62,637 nucleotides of DNA from an uncultured Microbulbifer sp. (GTDB taxonomy: Bacteria > Pseudomonadota > Gammaproteobacteria > Pseudomonadales > Cellvibrionaceae): contig NZ_CANLDD010000023.1 in assembly GCF_947489355.1 (NCBI RefSeq), forward strand, positions 1 to 62,637, written 5' to 3'. The translations under genes and the position numbers were made by a program. Below are positions 38,894-47,901 of the stretch, piece after piece; within the stretch, counting starts at the first letter, position 1, and every line of letters begins with the position of its first letter. Under the pieces are notes generated by a model. The model was not told where the DNA came from, made no database searches, and saw only the letters and a program-made list of their open reading frames with translations.

Positions 38894-39712
38894 ATGAGCG
38901 CAGTTGATGAAAGCCTGACCGCAATTATTGTCGATGACGAACCCCTGGCGCGCCGCGGGTTGCGCCTGCGCCTGGCGCAGATGCCCGGTGTGGAGGTGAT
39001 CGCTGAGTGTGGCAATGGGCGCGAGGCTCTGCAAAAGATCCTCAAACTGAAACCGGATGTGGCTTTTGTGGATATCCAGATGCCGGGTATCAACGGCCTG
39101 CAGCTGGTGCAGCAGATTCCCATGGAACAGCTGCCACAGGTGGTGTTCGTGACCGCCTACGACCAGTATGCGGTGAAGGCTTTCGAAATCAATGCTGTGG
39201 ACTATGTGTTAAAGCCCATTGAGGAGGAGCGCCTGGAGCTGGCACTGGACCGCGTGCAGGAAAAAATTGCCACAGCGGATATTGCCCTGCAACGGGAGCA
39301 GCTGCTGGAGGCGGTGGCGGATTTGACCCGGCAATCTCCCGAGGTGCTGGAGCAGAAGCTGGTGAGTGGTCAGATTGCCAGTAGTGCCTATCCGGATAAG
39401 ATCGCGGTGAAGGATTCCGGCAAGATCACCCTGGTACCGGCGCGCGAGATCGACTGGATTGATGCCGCCGGGGACTATATGTGCGTGCACGCCCGTGGTG
39501 AAACCCATGTGATGCGCATTACCATGAAGGAGCTGGAACAGCAGCTGGACCCAACCTTATTCCAGCGTATTCACCGCTCCACCATTGTGAACCTGAGCCG
39601 GGTACGTGAAATTCGCGCACACATTAACGGCGAATATCATCTGGTTTTGGAGAACGGCGAATGCCTGAAAATGAGCCGCAGCTATAAAAGCAAGGTGCAG
39701 CACTTTTTGTAA
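38894..39712 (+). CDS. LytTR-family response regulator (AlgR-like)
   Basis: 272 aa. Receiver domain with IIVDDEPLARRGLRLRL, phospho-acceptor Asp in VAFVDIQMPGINGL and Lys in VDYVLKPIEEERLEL; C-terminal LytTR DNA-binding domain from about 165 (IAVKDSGKITLVPAREIDWID, MRITMKELEQQLDP, FQRIHRSTIVNLSRVREI). LytTR proteins bind imperfect direct repeats. Target genes are not shown by sequence; the RND genes 132 bp downstream are the nearest candidates. Confidence 0.9.
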   Translation: MSAVDESLTAIIVDDEPLARRGLRLRLAQMPGVEVIAECGNGREALQKILKLKPDVAFVDIQMPGINGLQLVQQIPMEQLPQVVFVTAYDQYAVKAFEINAVDYVLKPIEEERLELALDRVQEKIATADIALQREQLLEAVADLTRQSPEVLEQKLVSGQIASSAYPDKIAVKDSGKITLVPAREIDWIDAAGDYMCVHARGETHVMRITMKELEQQLDPTLFQRIHRSTIVNLSRVREIRAHINGEYHLVLENGECLKMSRSYKSKVQHFL

Positions 39713-39843
39713 CCCAGGCGCAGTGCCAGTAAAAATATCATCTATGGCTTGGTCGACAACTCCGGTCGATTAGCCGCAAAGCCCTTGTCTGCAATTGTTA
39801 ATACATTAGCCTTTGATGCCAATAAAAAACAAGGACCACCGGA

Positions 39844-42800
39844 ATGGCACTGACAAGAGCCGCGCTGAAAAACCCCGCCGCCGCCGGTGTGGCGGTCGTG
39901 TTGGCCGTATTGCTGGGTGCCTTTCTCGCCAGCCGCCTGCCGGTGCAACTTTTCCCCGATATTGAAAATCCGCGTATTACCATCCAGGCCAGCTGGCGCG
40001 CCGCGGCGCCCAAGGAAGTGGAGGCGGAAATTGTCGAGCCGATAGAATCGGTACTGCAGGGCCTCACCGGCCTGGAGAGAATGCAGGTCAACGCCGGTCG
40101 CGGCGGTGCCTCGGTGAACCTGGAGTTCACCAGGAGCACCGATATGGACAAGGTGTTGATCGATGTGATCAACCGCATGAGCAGCCTGCCACCGCTGCCG
40201 CGGGATGCGGAGCCGCCGCGGGTGATGCTCGGTGGTTGGGGTGGCGATGCCACCGCACTCACTTACTTCTTTTTACAGAAACTGCCCGGCAATCCCAAAC
40301 ACCTGGATGATTACGCCGGCCTGATCGAGGATATGCTGCGCCCGGAACTGGAATCCGTGCCCGGCGTTGCCAGTGTACAGGCCCAGTCCGGCCGCGCCGC
40401 GCAGGAAGAATTGCAGGTTATATTCGACCCCTGGAAAGCGGCGGACTTGGGCATCCAGCTACCGGCGATCAGCCGTCAGCTGGCCTCGGCGCGGGATGTC
40501 TCCGGCGGCTTTACCGATGTAGGGCGGCGCCGCTACACCCTGCGTTTTGTCGGCGAGTACCGGCCCGATGATTTATCCAAACTGGTGCTGGAGTGGCGCG
40601 ATGGACAGCCGGTGCGCCTCGGCGATATCGCCGAGGTGCGCGTGGGCCAGTCCGAATCCCGCGGGGTGACCACGCAAAACGGTAACCCGGCGGTGTCCAT
40701 GCGGATCAATCGCACCAATGACGCCAATATGCTCGCCACCCTGGAGCGGGTGAAACAGAAAGTTGCCGAACTGAATGCCACCAAGTTGAAGACTGAGCAA
40801 CTGGTGCTGGTGCAGTCCTTCGACGCGTCGATCTTTGTCTACCGTGCCCTGAACCTGCTCGGCGGCAACCTGGTACTGGGTATTCTGCTGGCAGTGGGCG
40901 TACTCTGGTGGTTTATGCGGCGTCTGCGTGCGACTTTGATCGTGGCCGCCGCCATTCCCATCTCCCTGCTCTCCACCTTTGTGATTCTGTCTGCCGCCGG
41001 GCGCAGTGTGAATGTGATTTCCCTTGCCGGTCTCGCCTTCGCCACTGGTATGGTGCTCGATGCCGCGATTGTTGTGCTGGAAAATATTGTGCGCCTGCGG
41101 GAAAAAGGGCTCGGGCCCCAGGAGGCCTCGGAGCAGGGTGCAGCTCAGGTGTGGGGTGCGCTGCTGGCCAGTACGGCGACGACCGTGGCGATCTTCCTGC
41201 CGGTATTTTTCCTCGACAGTGTCGAGGGCCAGGTGTTCGGTGACCTGGCCCTAACGATTGCCGTGGCTGTGGTCTTCTCCCTGTTGGCGGCCGTGGCCAT
41301 AGTGCCGCTCGCGGCAAAGCTGTGGCTGCCGCCGGTTGCCAGCGAGGACCGCCTGGCGCGCATCTGGGAAAAAATCACCGCGCGGATAATGGCACTGACC
41401 AGCACCCGCGCGCGCCGCTGGCAGGTGATCGGTGGTTTCCTGGTGATACCTGTTGCCGCCACTTACCTCCTTTTGCCCAAACTGGATTACCTGCCGCCGG
41501 TAAAACGGGACGCGGTGGATGTGTGGATGAATTTCCCTTCATCCACCAATACCAAAACCATCGAAAAGGAAATTGTCAATGAACTGGACCGGCGTATGGC
41601 GCCTTATATGCGTGGTGAACGCGAACCGGCGCTGAAGAACTATTACATTATTTCCTGGCCCAACGGTGGCACCATGGGGGTGCGCGTAAAGGATATGAAT
41701 CAGGCCAAGGAAATGGAGCGCCTGTTGCGCGAGGAGATCCTGGTGGATATTCCCGACTTCCAGGGCTTTGCCGCGCGCGGCAACCTGTTCGGCCAGTTTG
41801 GCGGCGACCGGCGCATTGCCCTGCATCTGCAGTCCCGCGACGCGGATGGCCTGATGCGCGCCGCCACCCGCGGCGTGGCGGTGATGGAAGAGATAATGCC
41901 GGGTACGCCGGTGCAGACCAATCCGGGACTGTCCCTGTCGGAGCCTGAGCTGACGGTGCACCCCAATGACCGCGCCATGTTGGAGCAGGGCTGGAACCGC
42001 CAGGATATGGGCAGTTTGATCCGCACCCTCGGCAACGGCCTCTATGTGGGGGAGTATTTCGATGGCGAAAAGCGTCTGGATGTGATCTTTAAGGCGCAGT
42101 CCTGGCGTACCCCGGAGCAGTTACAGAACACGCCGCTGGTCACCCCGCGCGGTGAGGTAGTGACTTTGAACCAGCTCGCCAGCGTAGAGCGCACCGTGGG
42201 TCCGGGCAGTCTGCGTCGGGTGGATGGGCGCCGCACAGTAACCTTAAATATCGTGCCGCCGGACGATGTGTCCCTGGAGGAGGTGCGCGCACAACTGGAG
42301 GCGGAAGTACTGCCAGGGATTCGTGCGGTCCTGCCCGCTGATGGCAGCATCCTGGTGGGTGGTAACGCCAGTGACCTGGACAAGGCACTGGTGTCGCTCT
42401 CACAGAATTTTATTCTGGCACTGCTGATCCTGTTCCTGTTGATGAGCGCCCTGTTCCGCTCCCTGCGCGATGCCGGTCTGGTACTGTTAACGGTACCTCT
42501 CGCCACGGTCGGCGGTGTGCTGGCACTGCGACTGCTAAACCTGGTGAGCTTCCAGCCATTGGATCTGCTGACCATGATCGGCTTTGTCATTTTACTGGGC
42601 CTGGTGGTCAACAACGCTATCCTGCTGGTACACCAGACTCGCGCCGCGGAAGAGGCCGGCGCCACCCGGGTGGCGGCGGTGGAGCAGGCACTGCGTTTGC
42701 GCCTGCGCCCCATTTTTATGAGCACCCTGACCAGTGTATTCGGCATGCTGCCATTGTTGGTCGCGCCCGGCGAGGGCAGTGTGATCTACCGCGGTCTGGC

Positions 42801-42939
42801 CGCAGTGATTGTCGGTGGTATGGCGGTCAGCACTCTGTTTACCCTGATTTTATTGCCGGCCCTGTTGCAGCTCGGACAGCTGCCCCTGCCGCAATTCACC
42901 CGCCTGCGCCAGAAACTGGCCGTGAGGAGTTCCCGATGA
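39844..42939 (+). CDS. RND-family efflux permease
   Basis: 1031 aa, full-length RND pump with twelve helices in two halves and two large periplasmic loops. Typical N-terminus (KNPAAAGVAVVLAVLLGAFLASRLPVQLFPDIENP). The helix-4 motif reads GMVLDAAIVVLEN, so only the first of the two aspartates of AcrB (DD) remains; in helix 10, GLVVNNAILLVH lacks the proton-relay lysine of AcrB. The pump probably belongs to a different subgroup from AcrB and may use another relay. Substrate cannot be inferred. Its last four bases overlap the adaptor gene, which unusually follows rather than precedes it. Confidence 0.88.
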   Translation: MALTRAALKNPAAAGVAVVLAVLLGAFLASRLPVQLFPDIENPRITIQASWRAAAPKEVEAEIVEPIESVLQGLTGLERMQVNAGRGGASVNLEFTRSTDMDKVLIDVINRMSSLPPLPRDAEPPRVMLGGWGGDATALTYFFLQKLPGNPKHLDDYAGLIEDMLRPELESVPGVASVQAQSGRAAQEELQVIFDPWKAADLGIQLPAISRQLASARDVSGGFTDVGRRRYTLRFVGEYRPDDLSKLVLEWRDGQPVRLGDIAEVRVGQSESRGVTTQNGNPAVSMRINRTNDANMLATLERVKQKVAELNATKLKTEQLVLVQSFDASIFVYRALNLLGGNLVLGILLAVGVLWWFMRRLRATLIVAAAIPISLLSTFVILSAAGRSVNVISLAGLAFATGMVLDAAIVVLENIVRLREKGLGPQEASEQGAAQVWGALLASTATTVAIFLPVFFLDSVEGQVFGDLALTIAVAVVFSLLAAVAIVPLAAKLWLPPVASEDRLARIWEKITARIMALTSTRARRWQVIGGFLVIPVAATYLLLPKLDYLPPVKRDAVDVWMNFPSSTNTKTIEKEIVNELDRRMAPYMRGEREPALKNYYIISWPNGGTMGVRVKDMNQAKEMERLLREEILVDIPDFQGFAARGNLFGQFGGDRRIALHLQSRDADGLMRAATRGVAVMEEIMPGTPVQTNPGLSLSEPELTVHPNDRAMLEQGWNRQDMGSLIRTLGNGLYVGEYFDGEKRLDVIFKAQSWRTPEQLQNTPLVTPRGEVVTLNQLASVERTVGPGSLRRVDGRRTVTLNIVPPDDVSLEEVRAQLEAEVLPGIRAVLPADGSILVGGNASDLDKALVSLSQNFILALLILFLLMSALFRSLRDAGLVLLTVPLATVGGVLALRLLNLVSFQPLDLLTMIGFVILLGLVVNNAILLVHQTRAAEEAGATRVAAVEQALRLRLRPIFMSTLTSVFGMLPLLVAPGEGSVIYRGLAAVIVGGMAVSTLFTLILLPALLQLGQLPLPQFTRLRQKLAVRSSR

Positions 42940-44060
42940 AACCGTTCTTGGCCGCAATGGCTCTGTCCCTGATCGCAGCCGGCCCGGCCCTGGCCCAGCG
43001 CGGCGCGGTGGTGGTCACTGTGGACCGGGCGCAAACGCGCGAGATGGCACCGAGCCAGTGGTCTGCCGGTCAGGTGGTGAGCCGCCGCGATGTCCGGATC
43101 TCCTCTGAATTGGATGGTGTGCTGGAATTTGTCGCCGAGCCCGGCAGCCTGGTAAAAAAGGGCGAGCGTCTGGCGCAACTGGATGCCACGCACTGGCGGT
43201 TGCAGCTGCGCAACAGCGAGAGCCGTATTGCCCAGTTACAGGCCCGCCTCACCTATATGGATGCGCAGTTGCAACGCCTGAGCAAACTGGCGGAAACCAA
43301 CAGCACCTCCCGCGCGGCGCTGGAGGAACAGCAGGCCGAGCGCGAGGCCATGGCACAGGACCTGTTGGCCGCGCAGATCGAGCGGGACAGGCGCGCCTAT
43401 GAACGCTCCAAAACCACCATCGATGCACCATTTGACGCTTTGGTGGTGAGCCGGGAATTGCAGGCGGGAGAATATGTGCGCACCGGCTCCGAACTGTTGC
43501 GCGCGCTGGATATGTCTCAACTGGAAGTGGAGGCAGATATTCCCCTGGCGGCACTGCCATTGATCAATGCCGGTGACACCATTGCCGTGCGCAGCGATGT
43601 GGTGTCCCGTTCCGAGGGGGAGCGCGCCAGAGCGCGGCTATTTACCGGCCAGGTGCGGCAGTTTGTGCCTGTGGCCAGCGACCATTCCCGCCGGGCCAAG
43701 CTGATGGTACAACTGCCGCAGAGCGCGCCGCAGCAATGGGACTGGATTGTGGGGATGCCGGTGCAGGTGGCCGTACCCCTGTCGGAGGCGCGCGCCATCC
43801 TGGCCGTACCGCGGGATGCACTGGTATTGCGCAATGGTGATACCTTTGTTTACCGGGTGGGTGAGGGCGACAAGGCAGAACGCCTGTCTGTGCGTATCGG
43901 CAGTGGCGATGGCGAGTGGATTACCGTGCATGGAGACCTCGCTAGTGGCGACCGGGTCATCGTGCGTGGCGCCGAGCGCCTGCAGCCGGGCCAGGCAGTG
44001 AAGATATTGGCAGAGGTCGTGCGCGATGCGGAGGGCAACAGCGCCCACAGCGATAGCTGA
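42936..44060 (+). CDS. Periplasmic adaptor (membrane-fusion) protein of the RND pump
   Basis: 374 aa. A signal peptide (KPFLAAMALSLIAAGPALAQ) is followed by a lipoyl-type half (VVSRRDVRISSELDGVLEFVAEPGSLVKKGERL), an alpha-helical hairpin (SESRIAQLQARLTYMDAQLQRLSKLAE to QIERDRRAYERSKT), the second lipoyl half (IDAPFDALVVSRELQAGEYV) and beta-barrel domains to VHGDLASGDRVIVRGAERLQPG. No lipobox. It would link the RND permease to an outer-membrane channel; none is encoded next to it, so a shared TolC-like channel is likely. Confidence 0.9.
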   Translation: MKPFLAAMALSLIAAGPALAQRGAVVVTVDRAQTREMAPSQWSAGQVVSRRDVRISSELDGVLEFVAEPGSLVKKGERLAQLDATHWRLQLRNSESRIAQLQARLTYMDAQLQRLSKLAETNSTSRAALEEQQAEREAMAQDLLAAQIERDRRAYERSKTTIDAPFDALVVSRELQAGEYVRTGSELLRALDMSQLEVEADIPLAALPLINAGDTIAVRSDVVSRSEGERARARLFTGQVRQFVPVASDHSRRAKLMVQLPQSAPQQWDWIVGMPVQVAVPLSEARAILAVPRDALVLRNGDTFVYRVGEGDKAERLSVRIGSGDGEWITVHGDLASGDRVIVRGAERLQPGQAVKILAEVVRDAEGNSAHSDS

Positions 44061-44372
44061 TCAATTTCCTTTTTACAGATCAAAAAGCCTAGCTCCCAAG
44101 GCCTATTACTTGCCGTGTTTAAAAAATCGGCAAAACGGCCTGGAATGGCCTGTATTTCAAGCGTTTGAGCTGCCGAGTCGGTCCTCTGCTTTTTGTAGCC
44201 GTGCGTTGACAACTGATGCTACATACTACCGGGTGGGAAGGAAAGAATACCCCTCTCCCAGGATACGCTGTGAATACATCCTTGTACGCTCGTAATCGGC
44301 ATCCATGCCTCGTACGATCCTGGCAGAGGGATATTCTTCCCTCCTACTTTACTAGTAACTCTCTGCTGCCCT
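44061..44372. other. Junction region between the RND operon and the accessory block
   Basis: 312 bp without a gene. Composition falls from GC-rich to AT-rich here. The only clear structure is the palindromic repeat at 44245-44336. Confidence 0.6.
44245..44336. repeat. Palindromic intergenic repeat (cruciform-forming)
   Basis: Arms 44245-44264 and 44317-44336 are complementary at 18 of 20 bases (GAATACCCCTCTCCCAGGAT and its partner), with extra pairing outside (GGGAAG) and an inner stem TGTACG/CGTACG. The loop carries GTGAATACATCC and GGCATCCATGCC. This looks like a member of a dispersed REP/ERIC-like intergenic family seen in marine gammaproteobacteria; only one copy is in the window. Confidence 0.7.
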
Positions 44373-45206
44373 CTAACGACAACCAGTATCACTTGAGATA
44401 ATAGCTTTTGGGATGATTGTCTCTATCTCTAGAATATTTTCACATGTAAGTTCATTGTTTTGAATGGCAAGACGTTTCAGCTCCAAATTGTTTGATACAT
44501 CTAGCTCAGTTAATTTATTATTCGTAAGGTAAAGCTCCCAGACATTAAAGTTTCCGCTTACATCTATTTCGGTTAAGTTGTTGTAGTCAAGAGAAATATT
44601 TATTAGCGATGGATTTGTTGTTAGATCTATACTTTCCAGTTCGTTAGAATCTAAAGAAAGATATTTGAGGTTAGAGTTATTGCTGATATTTACCAGATTC
44701 AGCTGATTATGTGAAAGTACAGCGTTTTCTAATAAAGGGTTGTCTTTTAGGTTAACTCCAGTCAATTTGTTGTAATAAAGAATAACTTCCTTTAGTGCTG
44801 TTTTTCCGTGTAAATCAATATCTCTAATCTCATTATTAAAGAGATTAACAAATTCCAGCTTAGGGTTCTTAGATAAATCAATTTCAGTCAGCTGATTAGA
44901 GGTTATAGATAGTTCTACTAGCTCAGTATTATTACTTACATCAATTATTTCTATTTGATTAGAATGAAAAGAAATAGACTCCAATGCAGTTAATTTCTCT
45001 ATACCTATTGTGCTGGAAATATCCATTTTTATACAGCTTAACGATTTTAAATCTTTAATGTAGGTCGCCCCATGGCCTAAAATACAAGATTCAAATTGAG
45101 GATCTGGGAAATTAATTTCACTAATAAGCTGCGTATTAAGAATTTCACCGTAGGCAAGTGATGTTATTAAAGGTGCTGCCAAGATAGGACTTATTTTCAT
45201 ATTCAT
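44373..45206 (-). CDS. Secreted leucine-rich-repeat protein
   Basis: 277 aa. A signal peptide (MNMKISPILAAPLITSLAYG) is followed by about ten LRR units of roughly 21 residues with the pattern L-x-x-L-x-L-x-x-N-x-L-x-x-I-D (for example LVELSITSNQLTEIDLSKNP and LKYLSLDSNELESIDLTTNP), ending in a short Cys-containing cap (TCENILEIETIIPKAI, then CR). This resembles internalin-like LRR proteins used in protein binding or adhesion; no anchor or catalytic domain. AAGGAA precedes the ATG. Very AT-rich compared with the RND genes, so probably acquired. The binding partner is unknown. Confidence 0.85.
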   Translation of the reverse strand: MNMKISPILAAPLITSLAYGEILNTQLISEINFPDPQFESCILGHGATYIKDLKSLSCIKMDISSTIGIEKLTALESISFHSNQIEIIDVSNNTELVELSITSNQLTEIDLSKNPKLEFVNLFNNEIRDIDLHGKTALKEVILYYNKLTGVNLKDNPLLENAVLSHNQLNLVNISNNSNLKYLSLDSNELESIDLTTNPSLINISLDYNNLTEIDVSGNFNVWELYLTNNKLTELDVSNNLELKRLAIQNNELTCENILEIETIIPKAIISSDTGCR

Positions 45207-45378
45207 TTTCTTTCCTTGTAAAATTATTGTTGCGTACTGTGATACGAAATATTAAATTATTTTAAGTTAGAGCAAATGTCAACCCAGATTCAACTTGTAA
45301 GTGTGTATCTTAATGGGGCGAGAAAAGGCGGCCAGTTGATCGTAGGCTTCGTGCTTTTTCTCCGGCAAGAGATATGCA

Positions 45379-46140
45379 ATGAGACACTACAGGTAACTAT
45401 CCTATGAGCAAAGATGCCAGATTGAGGCGTTCAAGAAAAGCAATTTTTCACAAGCAGAGACTGCAACGGCTGTAGGTGTGAGCCAATTAACGATGTTGAG
45501 GGAGGTAGCGCAGAATAGTGGTCAGCGCGGGTATCGGAACAAGTAAGCCCAGAAGTTTGCGCTCATGAGTCGTGAAGAGGCCAGAAAAGCAACAAAGATG
45601 ATCCCAGAGCTGACAAACCTAATCGAGGATAAGCTTGCTGAAAAATGGAGCCCGGAGCAAATCTCAGGCTGGCTGCTCAAGGAGCACTTGATACTGTTGA
45701 GCCATGAGTGCATCTATCAACATGTGTGGACCGACAAGGCGAGGGGTGGAGAACTGTTCATGAACCTCCGGCGGCACGGTAGAAAGTATCACAAGCGAAG
45801 CAATGGTAAAACCAATCGCGGCCAAATCAGGAACCGTATAAGTATCGATGAGCGCCCGGTGGAGGTAGATGCGAAGAGTCGGGTTGGTGACTGGGAAATT
45901 GATACCGTCATTGGCAGGGGACATAGCGGCGCTCTGGTGACTATTGTAGAGCGCGTAACGCAGTTTACCTTATCTGCACAAGTGGAGAACAAAAGTGCAG
46001 AGGCGGTGACAGAGGCCACTATAGCTCTGCTGAAGCCGTATACGGCGGCATTGCATACGATCACGGCGGACAATGGTAAAGAGTTTGCCTATCACGAAAA
46101 AATTACTAAGGAGCTTGGGGCGCAGGTTTATTTCGCGTGA
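45379..46140 (+). pseudogene. IS30-family transposase, broken
   Basis: The IS30 opening MRHYR is cut off by a frameshift; the next frame continues LSYEQRCQIEAFKKSNFSQ, AETATAVGVSQLTMLREVA and hits an in-frame TAA at 45544 (probably a CAA changed to TAA), then continues MSREEARKATKM, WSPEQISGWL, ECIYQHVW and GDWEIDTVIGRGHSGALVTIVER with the DDE aspartates. It stops at QVYFA, just before the expected DPYSSW, so the last catalytic Glu and C-terminus are missing. Frameshift, nonsense codon and 3' truncation make it inactive. Confidence 0.85.
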
Positions 46141-46176
46141 AGCGCGTTGCAGAAGCCGTCCGCCAGAATGGCCTGA

Positions 46177-47016
46177 TTATGTTTTACTCCCATCAAATTT
46201 ACAGACTCCCCTTCTCCAAAAAAACACGGCAATGATACCCACCACTAAAGGCAGAACAGCGCCAAACTCGTCTACAAACCAAGCTGAGCTTGAAGTGCTT
46301 CCTGTGATGGGCGTGAAGAACTTCTGCAAGAAGGCATTGTGGCTCATGTGGAAAACTACTGCGGGCCACAGGCTGCTTGTTTGATATCGGATATAGGTCA
46401 TCACAACCGACATAGACAAAATGCACAACGAAAAGAACATCACCTGATAGCCAATGGGAACCTCTGGATTATTGTAGAACCCCAAGAGCATGACAGGCCA
46501 GTGCCAGACGGCCCAAATCAATCCGCTTATCAGGGATACTTGCGAGAAACTCAGACTCTTGGAGAGTTCCGGCGCGAGCAACCCACGCCACCCCATTTCC
46601 TCGCCGAAAACACCGGGCAATAGGAGCGCGAAGCTCACAGTGGCTGTTACTGCGAAGCGAAATGCAATGATTGCCCCGTCTGTCCACTGCTCGACCTGAT
46701 ATCCACTTCGCAACGCCTCAACGAAACTCTGATCGTACCAATTGCCTAGACCAAGCCCCCAGATAACAGCATAAGCGATTGAGCAGTAGGCCAACGGAAT
46801 GAGATAGCTAACCCATTGATATTTCCAACTTCCCCAGCCCCAACCCAGAGATCCGAGACTGCGCCGGCAGATAAGACAGGCGCCGATCGCAGCAAGCCCG
46901 ACTGTGAGCATCAGCGGGCTTGCGCTTTGCAGTCTCACTAGCAGCCATAAACCCAGGGGGTATAGGCATACAGTCAAACCCAGAAAAATCAGTACAATGC
47001 GGTACGAGCTTGTCAT
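46177..47016 (-). CDS. CPBP-family (CAAX-like) intramembrane metalloprotease
   Basis: 279 aa with about seven to eight helices. The abortive-infection/CPBP motifs are in order: EEMGWRG (motif 1, glutamates), IWAVWHWPVMLLG (motif 2, FxxxH-like with His) and FHMSHNAFLQKF (motif 3, HxxxN). Members include prenyl-protein protease relatives and bacteriocin self-immunity proteins. The gene faces left, as do the other cassette genes, and its start is 35 bp from an attC-like palindrome. It is intact and intermediate in composition. Function uncertain; immunity or membrane proteolysis are both possible. Confidence 0.85.
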   Translation of the reverse strand: MTSSYRIVLIFLGLTVCLYPLGLWLLVRLQSASPLMLTVGLAAIGACLICRRSLGSLGWGWGSWKYQWVSYLIPLAYCSIAYAVIWGLGLGNWYDQSFVEALRSGYQVEQWTDGAIIAFRFAVTATVSFALLLPGVFGEEMGWRGLLAPELSKSLSFSQVSLISGLIWAVWHWPVMLLGFYNNPEVPIGYQVMFFSLCILSMSVVMTYIRYQTSSLWPAVVFHMSHNAFLQKFFTPITGSTSSSAWFVDEFGAVLPLVVGIIAVFFWRRGVCKFDGSKT

Positions 47017-47050
47017 TAATTTGGCATCTCACAGTTCTTGAAAAATGAAA

Positions 47051-47160
47051 CATAACGCCCCAATCAGCTGCAGCCGGCATGGAGCTTACTTTGTGTTAAT
47101 TTGTGAGCGCAGCGAGCACCACAAAGTAAGCGGAGTGTTGGTTGCCTGCTGCATTGGTTT
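47051..47160. repeat. attC-like palindrome upstream of the CPBP gene
   Basis: Begins ATAACGCC, then outer arms CCAATCAGCTGCAG (47060-47073) and CTGCTGCATTGG (47146-47157) and perfect 12-bp inner arms GCTTACTTTGTG (47084-47095) / CACAAAGTAAGC (47120-47131). Size and layered imperfect symmetry fit an integron attC recombination site. A group II intron fragment begins exactly at its right end. Whether it is a true attC needs a covariance search. Confidence 0.5.
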
Positions 47161-47612
47161 GTGTACGCCCAGCATGGGCAGAAACTAATGAGGTGAAAGT
47201 CCTCTGTATAAGAGCCTGCTCACCGGTGATCATAACTACTAGCCGACGGCAAGGGCAACCCCGCGAGGGGTGGTCTGGAGGAAGGCCGAGCGCAAATCTG
47301 TGAGCCGACGAACAGAAATCGTAAATAAAGCCCAGCTCCGGGGACGAGTTAGCACAAGGTAACCAAGTCCACAGGTTCGAGGAGTAGGGTGTAGTGGTCA
47401 ACTACAGGGACAATACGGCGGTGGTGCAGCGACAGTCCATGTTCTTATCTGGGGAGGTCTGCGCTACAGGCGGGAAGCGACCCCAGCGCCACGAGGGGAA
47501 ACCCGCGCGGTAATGGTGCAGCAGTCAGCAGAGGGCATAGTACCTGGAACCGGTAGGGAGCTGGAGAGAGGGAAGGCCCGAACATTAAACAAAGAGTGAG
47601 ATATCATTACCT
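47161..47612 (+). ncRNA. Group II intron 5' fragment (copy 1)
   Basis: Starts GTGTACGCCCAGCATGGGC, the conserved group II intron 5' end, and continues through domain I-type sequence (ACTAGCCGACGGCAAGGGC, AACCCCGCGAGGGG, GTGAGCCGACGAACAGAAATC). About 185 bp are homologous to copy 2 at 48431; here the fragment runs further. No intron-encoded reverse transcriptase and no domains V-VI follow; IS256 sequence begins instead at about 47613. A dead remnant on the strand opposite to the flanking genes. Confidence 0.75.
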
Positions 47613-47895
47613 TAGGAGGATATCCCAAAAGGAATCTATACCACCAACCCCGTTGAGCCACTGAATAGCGTTATCCGGAAAGCAACCAGGCAACGCAAGG
47701 TGTTCCCCTCGAATGACTCTGCGATGAAAGTGGTGTACTTGGCGATGCAAGCCGCTGCGAAAAAATGGACGATGCCGATCCGCAACTGGAAGCCGGCACT
47801 GAACCGTATTATGATCGAATTCGGCGATCGCCTCACCGATTATCAAAAAGGAACTGGCAGGGGCGGTTACACAGAATTATTGACACTCTCTCTTT
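47613..47895 (+). pseudogene. IS256-family transposase, C-terminal remnant
   Basis: The frame after a TAG reads EDIPKGIYTTNPVEPLNSV, IRKATRQRKVFPSNDSAMK, VVYLAMQAAAKKWTMPIRNW and KPALNRIMIEFGDRLTDY, the well-conserved end of IS256-type transposases. Everything before EDI, including the DDE catalytic residues, is absent. The sequence to about 47895 (GGTTACACAGAATTATTGACAC) looks like the element's right terminal repeat. It is joined directly to the group II intron fragment. Confidence 0.85.
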
Positions 47896-47901
47896 GCCCG
47901 A

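Noticed and set aside
37801..39712. Identity of the two-component pair as true AlgZ/AlgR
   Set aside because: Domain types match, but the argH-hemC neighbourhood of algZ-algR is absent and the pair is linked to an RND pump.
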